Source of the DNA: Ruminococcaceae bacterium UBA4958
GTDB lineage: Bacteria > Bacillota > Clostridia > Oscillospirales > Acutalibacteraceae
Assembly: GCA_002397355.1 (NCBI GenBank)
Contig: DHAI01000025.1
Coordinates: forward strand, 1 to 6,169
Length of the DNA stretch: 6,169 nucleotides
Direction of reading: 5' to 3'
Made by a program: the position numbers and the translations under genes. Of the stretch, positions 1-5,967 are shown piece by piece; the stretch's first letter is position 1; every line of letters starts with the position of its first letter. Under the pieces are notes generated by a model. The model was not told the DNA's origin and made no database searches. It worked only from the letters and a program-made list of their open reading frames with translations.

Positions 1-21
1 CGAATCTGGGTGACGCCTCCA
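1..21 (+). tRNA. 3' end of a tRNA cut by the window edge, probably tRNA-Cys
   Basis: The first 21 bases fit the 3' end of a tRNA exactly. Bases 1-5 (CGAAT) complete a TTCGAAT T-loop, 6-10 (CTGGG) are the 3' strand of the T-stem, 11-17 (TGACGCC) the 3' strand of the acceptor stem, T18 the discriminator base and 19-21 an encoded CCA. The implied 5' end, GGCGTCA, together with a U discriminator matches the usual pattern of bacterial tRNA-Cys, where U73 is a major identity element; tRNA-Gly also carries U73 but usually starts GCG. The anticodon lies outside the window, so the isotype is inferred. A terminator follows eight bases later, as expected at the end of a tRNA unit. Confidence 0.8.
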
Positions 22-28
22 ACGGCAG

Positions 29-60
29 CCCCGGCAGTCATCCAGACTGCCGGGGATTTT
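29..60 (+). terminator. Intrinsic terminator behind the tRNA
   Basis: A perfect 10-base-pair stem (CCCCGGCAGT at 29-38 with ACTGCCGGGG at 46-55) closes a 7-base loop and is followed by ATTTT. The T-run is short, so some readthrough into the exporter genes downstream is possible. Confidence 0.82.
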
Positions 61-72
61 CCGTCTCGGGGG

Positions 73-113
73 CCGCGCTTTTCCCGCCGGCTTTTTCGGT
101 GCGGGCGGCGCGG
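73..113 (+). other. Imperfect stem-loop in the exporter leader
   Basis: CCGCGC (73-78) can pair with GCGCGG (108-113). Inside it, CCCGC (83-87) can pair with GCGGG (101-105), with TTTT opposite CG as an internal loop. It sits just before the terminator-like hairpin at 122-149. In sequence this rich in G and C some pairing is expected by chance, so the structure is only a candidate. Confidence 0.3.
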
Positions 114-121
114 AAGGGATG

Positions 122-149
122 GCCGGGCTTTTCCGGCCCGGCGTTTTTT
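122..149 (+). terminator. Terminator-like hairpin just upstream of the exporter start codon
   Basis: GCCGGGC (122-128) pairs perfectly with GCCCGGC (136-142) around a 7-base loop, followed by G and six T (144-149). This has every mark of an intrinsic terminator, yet the start codon of the exporter gene lies at 162 with its ribosome binding site at 152-158. It may be a second terminator for the tRNA unit or an attenuator controlling the exporter operon. Confidence 0.65.
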
Positions 150-161
150 CCGGGAGGGCGC

Positions 162-926
162 ATGAATTACGACAAACTCGTGAATACCGTGGCGGATATC
201 GGCAACCTGCTGATTGCGAACGGCGCGGAGATTGCCCGCGCGGAGGAGTCCATGCGCCGCGTCTTTTTTGCGTACGGCGCGGAGGACGGCCAGGTCTTTG
301 CCATTCCCACGTTTCTCAGCGTCTGCGTCACCACGGCGGACGGACACCCGGTGACGACGATCCGCCGCATCCCTTCTCACGACGTGAACATGAGCCGCGT
401 GGAGCTGGCGAACGACCTGTGCCGCCGCGTGTGCCGCACGCGGCCCCCGTTGGATTCCGTGAACCGGGATATCCGGCGCATCGCCGCCCTGCCGGTTTTG
501 TCGCCCGGGGCGCAGACCTTCGCGTTCGCCTGTGTGGCCGCCGCCTTTACGCTTTTTTACGGCGGCAATTATCCCGACGCCGCCGTCGCCTTTCTCTGCG
601 GCGCGGTGATCCGCCCGGTCTGGCTGCTGCTGGAGCGGCTTCACGCAAACCGTTTTTTTGCGTATATCGTCGCAAGCTTTGTGTCGGCGGCGGTGGCCCT
701 TGTGTTTAACCATTTTTACGTCCCGCTGGATTACGACAAGGTCATCATCGGCGCGCTGATGAACCTTGTGCCCGGGGTCGCGATCACGAGTTTCATGCGG
801 GACATCATCGCGGGGGACATGATCGCCGGCATCCTGCGGTTTACGGAAAGCGTTCTCGTGGCCGCGGCGATCGCGATCGGCGCCGGCATTGCGCTCACCG
901 CGACGCGGATGCTTCTGGGGGTGTAG
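162..926 (+). CDS. Threonine/serine exporter family protein, N-terminal subunit (ThrE/YjjP type, DUF1212)
   Basis: This 254-residue protein is the larger half of a split ThrE-type exporter. Residues 1-110 form the soluble domain of the family, with typical stretches such as NLLIANGAEIARAE (15-28), AIPT (47-50) and the RRI near 68-70. About five membrane segments follow (roughly 118-134, 138-156, 165-184, 192-210, 228-250). The signature LVPGVAIT (202-209) followed by RDIIAGD (213-219) is very characteristic. In Corynebacterium, ThrE is one fused protein exporting threonine and serine; in E. coli the separate YjjP/YjjB pair has been linked to succinate export, so the substrate here is open. 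I chose ATG 162, preceded by GGGAGGG (152-158, rather close). An in-frame GTG at 99 would run through the terminator hairpin and add a Gly/Pro-rich, unfamily-like extension. The partner gene starts two bases after its stop. Confidence 0.9.
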   Translation: MNYDKLVNTVADIGNLLIANGAEIARAEESMRRVFFAYGAEDGQVFAIPTFLSVCVTTADGHPVTTIRRIPSHDVNMSRVELANDLCRRVCRTRPPLDSVNRDIRRIAALPVLSPGAQTFAFACVAAAFTLFYGGNYPDAAVAFLCGAVIRPVWLLLERLHANRFFAYIVASFVSAAVALVFNHFYVPLDYDKVIIGALMNLVPGVAITSFMRDIIAGDMIAGILRFTESVLVAAAIAIGAGIALTATRMLLGV

Positions 927-928
927 CG

Positions 929-1375
929 ATGGAGTATCTTGCCTGCCTGTGGGCGTTTTTTGCCTGCGCGGCGTTCGGGCTGGTTTACAACACGCGCGGG
1001 TGGACGCTCCTGTTCGCGTCGCTCGGCGGCGCGCTCGGGTGGTTCGTCTACCTGACGTTCGGCTTCCTGGGCAACGATATTCTGCAGTTTTTTCTGGCCA
1101 CGGTCGCCACGGCGCTCTATTCGGAGATTCTGGCCCGCGTGATGAAAAAACCGGCGACGGAATTTCAGATCATCGCGCTTTTGCCGATGGTGCCCGGCGG
1201 CGGGATTTTTTATACGATGGAATACTGCGTGATCGGCAACAACCAGATGTTCCTGCAGACGGGCCTGCACACGCTGGGAATCGCGGGGGCGCTCGCGACG
1301 GGCATCCTGCTCGTTTCGTCGCTGTTCCGGATCGGAAATCCACCCTATGACAGGCAGACGCAGAAAAAGCCGTAA
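929..1375 (+). CDS. Threonine/serine exporter family protein, C-terminal subunit (YjjB type, DUF3815)
   Basis: This 148-residue, almost wholly membrane-embedded protein is the smaller half of the split exporter. About four hydrophobic segments are visible (roughly 4-20, 25-48, 50-70, 112-133), plus a shorter one at 80-97 carrying the hallmark PMVPGGGIFYTM (86-97) of the YjjB/DUF3815 family. The length agrees with the usual separate subunit of about 150 residues. The tail from 134 is short and polar and ends in lysines, probably cytoplasmic. ATG 929 follows the upstream stop by two bases, and its ribosome binding site (GGGGGTG, 917-923) lies inside the end of the upstream gene, so the two are almost certainly translated from one transcript. 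I infer that they assemble into one transporter resembling fused ThrE. Confidence 0.9.
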   Translation: MEYLACLWAFFACAAFGLVYNTRGWTLLFASLGGALGWFVYLTFGFLGNDILQFFLATVATALYSEILARVMKKPATEFQIIALLPMVPGGGIFYTMEYCVIGNNQMFLQTGLHTLGIAGALATGILLVSSLFRIGNPPYDRQTQKKP

Positions 1376-1384
1376 GCTGAACGG

Positions 1385-1421
1385 AACGGGTCTCCACCGC
1401 GCGCGACGGGGGAGGCCCGTT
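1385..1421 (+). terminator. Strong GC-rich hairpin after the exporter operon
   Basis: AACGGGTCTCC (1385-1395) pairs with GGAGGCCCGTT (1411-1421): 11 pairs including one G-U, starting nine bases after the stop codon of the second exporter gene. No T-run follows directly, so alone it would protect the mRNA end or pause polymerase. The T-rich hairpin at 1428-1466 probably completes termination. Confidence 0.5.
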
Positions 1422-1427
1422 CTCCGC

Positions 1428-1466
1428 TTTCCGCGGAGGGAGGACGCCGCGGGGATTCTTTTTCTC
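1428..1466 (+). terminator. Intrinsic terminator of the exporter operon
   Basis: CCGCGG (1431-1436) pairs with CCGCGG (1447-1452) around a 10-base loop, extendable by TTT with GGA including two G-U pairs. It is followed by TTCTTTTTCTC (1456-1466). A competing small hairpin (TCCGC 1423-1427 with GCGGA 1433-1437) overlaps its left arm. Confidence 0.55.
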
Positions 1467-1498
1467 AAAACCCGTCCATATTGCGATTCCGTACCCTT

Positions 1499-1531
1499 TT
1501 GGCAGTTCTTCGCCCGGTTTTGTGGTATAAT
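1499..1531 (+). promoter_or_regulatory. Extended -10 sigma-A promoter of the helicase gene
   Basis: A perfect extended -10 element, TGGTATAAT (1523-1531, TATAAT at 1526-1531), lies 37 bases before the GTG start. No good -35 stands at 17 bases; TTGGCA (1499-1504) is a fair match but 21 bases away, which suits an extended -10 promoter. The predicted transcript starts near 1538, giving a leader of about 30 bases with AAGGT (1556-1560) as ribosome binding site. The AT-rich patch stands out from its GC-rich surroundings. Confidence 0.7.
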
Positions 1532-1568
1532 AATATGCAGAATGAAAATATGATCAAGGTAGACAAGG

Positions 1569-4500
1569 GTGAAATCATTGAAATTTGAGGACTTTTTCCA
1601 TGAACGGCTGAACGCGTTCCGAAACGAGCATCGGGAGGAGGACGGGACTTTCTTTTTCCGCGGCTTCGGCCCCGCGCAGAATGCGGAGATCCTTTCCTGC
1701 CCGGAGGCGCTTCCCCCGCGGGGGATCGGGAATCCGGACGGCACGCTGAATCTTCCGGCGCTCGGTGAAAAAAGAAAAGAGGCCGCGGAGGGGCTGCTTT
1801 CCGGGAAAGGCTTCCGCGTTGGCGTTTACGAGCAGCTGCTTGCGGCGCTGTCCGCCGAGCCGGAGCTGCTGGGCCGCTGCGGCCGCGTCGCCGTGGTCGA
1901 TAACAACCTTTTCTCTTCGTATTATCCCGCGGCGATCCCGGCGGACGATGCGGAACGCCTTTACCGTTATTTTCAGGGCGAAGACGCTGCTCCGTCGGCG
2001 GGGCTTGCCGTTTTCCTCGATTATTACGGCGACGCCTTTTCTCCCGACGAAAAGCACCTCTTTACCGCTCCGCTTGACCGCTGCAGCGACGAGGGCCTGA
2101 AAGTCCTGCCTTTTTTCGCGGAGGATCAGGTTTCTCCGTCCGGGGGGGAGGAACCGGAAGAAGAGGTTTCCGTTTCCGGCGGTGAATACATCGTGCAGAA
2201 AGCGGATCTCCTCTCGGGCAAGCTGCCCGGGAAAACGGTCTTTCAATTGGATGTCCACGCCGACCCGGGGAAATATCAATTCCCGGTTTTCGCGGGGATT
2301 CTTCGGGCCGTGGGACTGCCGTACAGCTTTCATGCCGCCTGCGGGTTCAACCGGGCGGAGCGGGGCTCCGGCGGTCGGTTCGAACCGCTGCTGCGGAAGC
2401 ACTGGGGGGAAGGCGCGTCCTTCCGCCGGCTGAAATTTTACCGCGCTCCGGATACTTCCCGGGAAACGGAGGAGCTTTCCCAGGGGGATGTGATCGCGCA
2501 GATCGTCGCGCAGTGCGACGCCGCGTTTTCCGGCCGCCCGTTCCGGGACGTTTTCATCACGGCCCCGACCGGCGCGGGCAAATCGCTGCTGTTTCAGCTT
2601 CCGGCTCTCAGCATCGCGCAGGAGCACGGGGCGGTCACCATCGTCATCACCCCGCTGATCGCGCTCATGAAGGACCAGGTCGCCCAGCTTGAGGAGGAGC
2701 GCGGCGTCGCATGCGCGACGTTTATCAACTCCACGCTCACGTTTGAAGAGCGCGAAAAACGCCTGCTTCAGATCCGCTCCGGCGAGAAGTCGATTCTCTA
2801 TCTGGCCCCGGAGCTCCTCGTCTCCACGCCGCTGGAAACCGTCACGGGCGGACGCCCGGTGGGGCTCTTCGTGGTGGACGAGGCGCACATCGTCACTTCG
2901 TGGGGCAAGGATTTCCGCGCGGATTACTGGTACCTGGGGGACTTCCTCCTCGGGCTCCGCCGCAAGGGAAAACGTTTTCCGGTCCTTTGCCTGACGGCAA
3001 CGGCCGTTTACGGCGGCGACGAGGATGTGGTGAATGAAACCGTCGGCAGCCTTTTCCTGAGGGACCCGCTTCTGTTCCTCGGCAGCGTCCGCCGCGAAAA
3101 CATCCGCTTCGACATTCGCCGTGCCGACCTGAAAGAGATCGGCGACGGCGTGGAGCGCTATAAGATCAAAAAGGCCGCCGAGGCGGTCAAGTCTTATGTG
3201 GAAAGCGGAGAAAAGGCGCTGGTTTACTGTCCGTTCGTCACTCAGGTGGACGACATCTATATGGCGCTGGAGGAGAGCGTGCGCCGCAAGGTGCGCAAAT
3301 ACTACGGAACGCTGGAAAAGCAGTCGCGCGACGAGGCGCAGAACAGCTTCCGCTCCGGCGGCTGCCGCGTGATGATCTGCACGAAGGCGTTCGGCATGGG
3401 CGTGGACGTTAAGGACATCTCCGGCGTTTACCATTACGCCCCCACCGGAAGCCTTGCGGATTATGTGCAGGAAATCGGCCGCGCCGCGCGCGACCCCGCC
3501 TTGCGGGGATGCGCCGCCGCAGACTGCCTTCCCACGGACGGCCGCTACGTTCGCACGCTGTACGGCGTTTCGGAAATGAAACAGTACCAGCTTCGGGAAA
3601 TGCTCCGCAAAATCGACGACCTGCGGCGCCGGAAAATGCGGCGCAGCCTGTTTCTTTCGCCGGACGCGTTCGCATATCTGTTCGGCGGCAGGGAGCTGGA
3701 AAACCGGGCGAAAAACGGCCTGCTCCTCCTTGCCAAGGATCTGCAGGCGCGCTATGGGTATCCGGTGCTTACCGTCCGCCCGCGCGCGATGCTGATGCGC
3801 GGCTTCCTGAACGTTCCCAATAAAGCGGCGGCGGGTTTTGAAAAGGAGTACGGCGGGGCGGTCCGCCGTCTGGAAGACGGAACGAAACGGGTGCTGCCTT
3901 CCCGCAACCGCCGCCTTGAGTCCGACACCATCGTCGTGAACAGCGGGAAGATTTACGGGGTGGATATGCCCGCGGTCTGGGAACAGCACTTTCAGGACAT
4001 CAGCTTTTCCCAGTTCAACCACCGGTTCTTTGCCGGCGAGCTTTTCACGAGCCCGACGGGGGAGATCTTCTCCCCGCGCATCCGCGTGCGCGCGTTCTAT
4101 TCCTTCCCCTTTCAGGAGACTCTGGACAGGCTGGAGCGTTACTGCACGGCGCTCTCCGGAATCTTCCGCAGATTTAAGACCGGCGGAAAGCCGTTTTCTG
4201 CGGCTGCTTTTAAAAAAGAGCTTGCGGCGGCGTTCGGGGAAGATTTCGATCGCCTGGAGTTTTCGAACCTGCTTCTGGAAACCTTTGTGGCCGATTTTTC
4301 CCGGAATGTCGGCTTCCGTTCCAACCGCGACCGCATCAAGTTTGTCGCCGCGCGGAAGTCGCCGGCCGGCGAGATGGAGTACCGTGTCCTGAACACCGGT
4401 TATATCTCCATGCCGGAATATATGGAGCAGCTTGCCCGGCAATGCCCGCCGGATGACGACGGCGTCTTTCAAGCGTTCATCCCGATCGGGCGGAACGGCC

Positions 4501-4841
4501 GCAGATCGGAGCGCCTGCGCCTTTTCGCCCTGTTGGAGCTTCTCGGCCTGGCTTCCTGCCAGATGGAGGGAGGCCAGAACATGGAGATTTTCGTCCGTGT
4601 CAACGATCCGGGAAAAGCTGCTTTTCTGGCGGAGGAGAAATACACCAATCGCGTTTTGACGGAGATCCGCAGGAGGCACCGCTCCGCACAGGAAATCATG
4701 ATGGGCTTCCTGCTGGGCGGCTTCTCGTCCGACGAGCGCTGGGATATTATCGAAGACTATTTTCTCGGCCGCGGGGACGACGTGCGGCGGAAGCTGGGGC
4801 TGCCGGATGGGGAAGAGCCGTCCCCGCGGCAGGAAAGCTGA
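1569..4841 (+). CDS. Large RecQ-like superfamily 2 DNA helicase with unassigned N- and C-terminal regions
   Basis: This 1090-residue cytoplasmic protein holds a complete RecQ-like helicase core at about 305-645. Motif I is TAPTGAGKS (331-339, with K338), Ia is TPLIALMKDQ (361-370), II is DEAH (437-440) followed by the RecQ-like aromatic loop SWGKDFRADY (444-453), III is LTATA (475-479), V is AFGMGVDV (607-614) and VI is QEIGRAARD (634-642). Such enzymes unwind DNA using ATP. RecQ itself is about 600 residues; here about 300 N-terminal and 450 C-terminal residues lack a recognisable family. The four-cysteine zinc cluster of RecQ is not seen: only C648 and C653 lie near. Residues 185-205 form an acidic, Ser/Gly-rich linker. 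Residues 978-1012 could be a winged helix. GTG 1569 is the first start after an in-frame TAG at 1560, with AAGGT eight bases upstream. It is a single-gene unit with its own promoter and terminator. A role in DNA repair or phage defence is plausible but unproven. Confidence 0.88.
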   Translation: MKSLKFEDFFHERLNAFRNEHREEDGTFFFRGFGPAQNAEILSCPEALPPRGIGNPDGTLNLPALGEKRKEAAEGLLSGKGFRVGVYEQLLAALSAEPELLGRCGRVAVVDNNLFSSYYPAAIPADDAERLYRYFQGEDAAPSAGLAVFLDYYGDAFSPDEKHLFTAPLDRCSDEGLKVLPFFAEDQVSPSGGEEPEEEVSVSGGEYIVQKADLLSGKLPGKTVFQLDVHADPGKYQFPVFAGILRAVGLPYSFHAACGFNRAERGSGGRFEPLLRKHWGEGASFRRLKFYRAPDTSRETEELSQGDVIAQIVAQCDAAFSGRPFRDVFITAPTGAGKSLLFQLPALSIAQEHGAVTIVITPLIALMKDQVAQLEEERGVACATFINSTLTFEEREKRLLQIRSGEKSILYLAPELLVSTPLETVTGGRPVGLFVVDEAHIVTSWGKDFRADYWYLGDFLLGLRRKGKRFPVLCLTATAVYGGDEDVVNETVGSLFLRDPLLFLGSVRRENIRFDIRRADLKEIGDGVERYKIKKAAEAVKSYVESGEKALVYCPFVTQVDDIYMALEESVRRKVRKYYGTLEKQSRDEAQNSFRSGGCRVMICTKAFGMGVDVKDISGVYHYAPTGSLADYVQEIGRAARDPALRGCAAADCLPTDGRYVRTLYGVSEMKQYQLREMLRKIDDLRRRKMRRSLFLSPDAFAYLFGGRELENRAKNGLLLLAKDLQARYGYPVLTVRPRAMLMRGFLNVPNKAAAGFEKEYGGAVRRLEDGTKRVLPSRNRRLESDTIVVNSGKIYGVDMPAVWEQHFQDISFSQFNHRFFAGELFTSPTGEIFSPRIRVRAFYSFPFQETLDRLERYCTALSGIFRRFKTGGKPFSAAAFKKELAAAFGEDFDRLEFSNLLLETFVADFSRNVGFRSNRDRIKFVAARKSPAGEMEYRVLNTGYISMPEYMEQLARQCPPDDDGVFQAFIPIGRNGRRSERLRLFALLELLGLASCQMEGGQNMEIFVRVNDPGKAAFLAEEKYTNRVLTEIRRRHRSAQEIMMGFLLGGFSSDERWDIIEDYFLGRGDDVRRKLGLPDGEEPSPRQES

Positions 4842-4876
4842 GGCGGAGCGCCGGAGCTTTCCCGCAAGCCGCGCGT

Positions 4877-4965
4877 AAAAAGCGCCGCGGCATTTCGGGA
4901 CCGGCCATGCGCTTAAAAAACCGGACGGGGTATTCTTTCCGTCCGGTTTTTTGCGGCGCTTTTTT
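4877..4965. terminator. Nested, two-way intrinsic terminator after the helicase gene
   Basis: The inner stem CCGGACGG (4921-4928) pairs with CCGTCCGG (4939-4946) around a 10-base loop, with six A before and six T after it. The outer arms AAAAAGCGCCGC (4877-4888) and GCGGCGCTTTTT (4953-4964) are perfectly complementary over 12 bases and enclose the inner hairpin. Each hairpin has its own T-run on the plus strand (4947-4952, 4960-4965) and A-runs that act as T-runs on the minus strand. It should stop helicase transcription and any leftward transcript. Confidence 0.88.
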
Positions 4966-4974
4966 CTCTGCTAT

Positions 4975-5008
4975 CCGGAACCGCGCGGAACGGCCCGACG
5001 GGTTCCGG
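4975..5008. other. Hairpin of unknown role between the convergent genes
   Basis: CCGGAACC (4975-4982) pairs perfectly with GGTTCCGG (5001-5008) around 18 bases. A competing pairing of GGAAC (4987-4991) with GTTCC (5002-5006) is possible. No T-run follows on either strand, so it is not by itself a terminator. Confidence 0.35.
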
Positions 5009-5025
5009 GCGGTTGAAAGCTGTTG

Positions 5026-5074
5026 AAAAAGGAAAAGCAGCAGGGGAACAAGTGCCGTTCTCCTGCTGCTTTTT
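5026..5074 (-). terminator. Terminator of the DUF308 membrane protein gene
   Basis: A 17-pair stem with one G-U (5033-5049 with 5057-5073, for example GCAGCAGG with CCTGCTGC) closes a 7-base loop. Read on the minus strand it follows the stop codon at 5094 by about 20 bases and ends in TTTTCCTTTTT. The plus-strand copy also has five T (5070-5074), so it may work both ways. Confidence 0.8.
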
Positions 5075-5093
5075 CCGGGGCGACAAGCGGGTT

Positions 5094-5648
5094 TCAGCCC
5101 TTGTTGCTGAAAGACTCGGATGCGTTGTGGATATACGCGAGCGAAACAATGTCCGAGATCCCGCTGATCAGCATAAAAATGCCCGAAGTGAAAATGAGCG
5201 CCTTTGCCGTCGGAAACGGATTGAACAGGACAACGATCCCCAGAATGAGGGTGATGATCCCAAGCGCCGGAAGCGTGAAGGTTTTATGCTCCTGAAAACG
5301 CTTCAGGTCCGCAGAACTGCGCATGGAGCCGATCCCGGCGATGATCAGGGCGGCGCCGATGATCACATAGATGAAAGACACGATGATCTGCGGCTGGGAC
5401 AACATGAAAACGGCCAGGGCGGAAAGCGCGATGCCGCCCGCCAGAGTGTTGTGGAACGGTTTCTGGGATTTTCGCGCGGAAAGGGATTCCGCGATTTTCA
5501 CGATCCCCACGACCAGCGCGGCGACGGCCAAAATGCGCACGACGGTAACGGCTGCGGTACCGGGGCTGATGACGAAAAATGCGCCGATCAGGATGTAGCA
5601 CAGTGCCTTTGCGTAAGTCCGGTGCTTCATGGAAGTTAATAAGTCCAT
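5094..5648 (-). CDS. DUF308 / HdeD-like integral membrane protein
   Basis: This 184-residue protein has six regularly spaced membrane segments (about 13-30, 33-52, 68-84, 87-107, 124-143, 147-167), which look like three repeated helix pairs, separated by short polar loops. The layout, the length and small motifs such as FNPF (142-145) fit the DUF308 family that includes E. coli HdeD, a membrane protein linked to acid resistance. The biochemical role in Firmicutes is not established, so only the family is called. The start at 5648 is set by a perfect AGGAGG (5656-5661 read on the minus strand) seven bases upstream; Met7 has no such site. It forms a single-gene unit with a consensus promoter about 110 bases upstream and a strong terminator behind, converging on the helicase gene. 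Confidence 0.87.
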   Translation of the reverse strand: MDLLTSMKHRTYAKALCYILIGAFFVISPGTAAVTVVRILAVAALVVGIVKIAESLSARKSQKPFHNTLAGGIALSALAVFMLSQPQIIVSFIYVIIGAALIIAGIGSMRSSADLKRFQEHKTFTLPALGIITLILGIVVLFNPFPTAKALIFTSGIFMLISGISDIVSLAYIHNASESFSNKG

Positions 5649-5757
5649 TTGTTTTCCTCCTGACAGTCAGTCCTGCGGGCGTTTCCAATGCCCTTCTCTT
5701 TAATTAAACGCCGGCCGTTCCTTCCCCTGATCTCGCGCCGGAGCGGCGACTTCACAA
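5649..5757 (-). promoter_or_regulatory. Roughly 110-base leader of the DUF308 gene
   Basis: If transcription starts a few bases after the -10 at 5763-5768, the leader is about 108 bases. It holds a hairpin of CGCCG and CGGCG around 3 bases (5736-5748), the palindrome TTTAATTAAA (5699-5708), a small hairpin of GGGC with GCCC (5677-5693), a dyad CTGAC-A-GTCAG (5660-5670) touching the ribosome binding site, and AGGAGG. I recognise no known riboswitch class. Confidence 0.4.
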
Positions 5758-5767
5758 TTTATATTGT
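5754..5767. promoter_or_regulatory. Inverted repeat over the -10 and start site, possible operator
   Basis: ACAAT (5754-5758) and ATTGT (5763-5767) form an inverted repeat with a TTAT spacer, overlapping the -10 of the DUF308 promoter and its predicted transcription start. With one inserted base the arms extend to CTTCACAAT and CTTACAAT. Its position suits a repressor site; no candidate regulator is encoded nearby except possibly the small unknown protein at 5968. Confidence 0.35.
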
Positions 5768-5790
5768 AAGGGCGGCGTTGGAGTTGTCAA
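5763..5790 (-). promoter_or_regulatory. Consensus sigma-A promoter of the DUF308 gene
   Basis: On the minus strand TTGACA (5785-5790) is a perfect -35 and TACAAT (5763-5768) a five-of-six -10, separated by 16 bases. This is the best-matching promoter in the window and implies fairly strong expression unless repressed. Confidence 0.8.
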
Positions 5791-5920
5791 GTCCGGCCCG
5801 GATTTATTTTTTGCGGAACGGACCGGTTTATCCGGCCTGGACGGCGGTTCGCTGCGTTGCAGGCCGCGGCGTCGGAGTTGTTCCCAGTATATTTTTGATT
5901 TTTATGTGCAATTTGATTGT
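5791..5920. other. Gene-free stretch between the divergent DUF308 and small genes
   Basis: The divergent gap from 5649 to 5967 is 319 bases. Beyond the leader and promoter described separately, this part holds only a small CCGG-TTTAT-CCGG repeat near 5815-5836, and its composition shifts from GC-rich to AT-rich near 5885. The reading frame across 5688-5996 covers the promoter and the next gene's start and has no ribosome binding site, so I do not consider it a gene. Confidence 0.5.
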
Positions 5921-5948
5921 TTTTCTGTACCCCATTTTACGTTATAAT
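5921..5948 (+). promoter_or_regulatory. Probable promoter of the small right-hand gene
   Basis: A perfect TATAAT (5943-5948) lies 19 bases before the start codon. The best -35 at allowed spacing is TTTTCT (5921-5926, 16 bases away), a weak match; TTGTTT (5917-5922) is better but 20 bases away. The transcript would begin near 5955, at the ribosome binding site itself. Confidence 0.5.
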
Positions 5949-5967
5949 AATTCCTGGAGGGATTCAC

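Noticed and set aside
99..161. Upstream GTG start extending the first exporter protein by 21 residues
   Set aside because: The extension is Gly/Pro-rich, lies over a terminator hairpin, has no good ribosome binding site, and family members begin near the ATG at 162.
61..161. T-box or other tRNA- or amino-acid-sensing leader upstream of the exporter
   Set aside because: The stretch is too short and lacks the conserved T-box antiterminator sequence; only generic hairpins are seen.
1550..1588. Twelve-codon ATG frame overlapping the helicase start
   Set aside because: It is out of frame, has no ribosome binding site of its own, and includes the AAGGT site used by the helicase gene.
731..1744. 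Open frame of 337 codons on the minus strand across the exporter genes and the helicase promoter
   Set aside because: Its product is Arg-rich and of low complexity, and it crosses terminators and a promoter and overlaps three well-supported plus-strand genes.
1575..4679. Open frame of 1034 codons on the minus strand, opposite the helicase gene
   Set aside because: It is in exact codon register with the helicase, so it stays open simply because the helicase avoids TTA, CTA and TCA codons over that span, as expected in GC-rich coding sequence. Its product is Arg-, Ala- and Pro-rich without recognisable domains, while the plus strand carries clear helicase motifs.
4800..4832. Hairpin at the end of the helicase coding sequence (CTGCCG with CGGCAG, inner GGGG with CCCC)
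   Set aside because: It lies inside the reading frame and is not followed by a T-run; the nested terminator downstream explains termination better.
5160..5400. Recurring GATGATC words that resemble a short repeat array
   Set aside because: They are irregularly spaced and are explained by paired isoleucine and neighbouring codons in the membrane helices of the minus-strand gene.
5013..5639. Open frame of 208 codons on the plus strand opposite the DUF308 gene
   Set aside because: It starts before the terminator hairpin and its charged, repetitive product mirrors the codons of the membrane protein, which has a clear ribosome binding site, promoter and family pattern.
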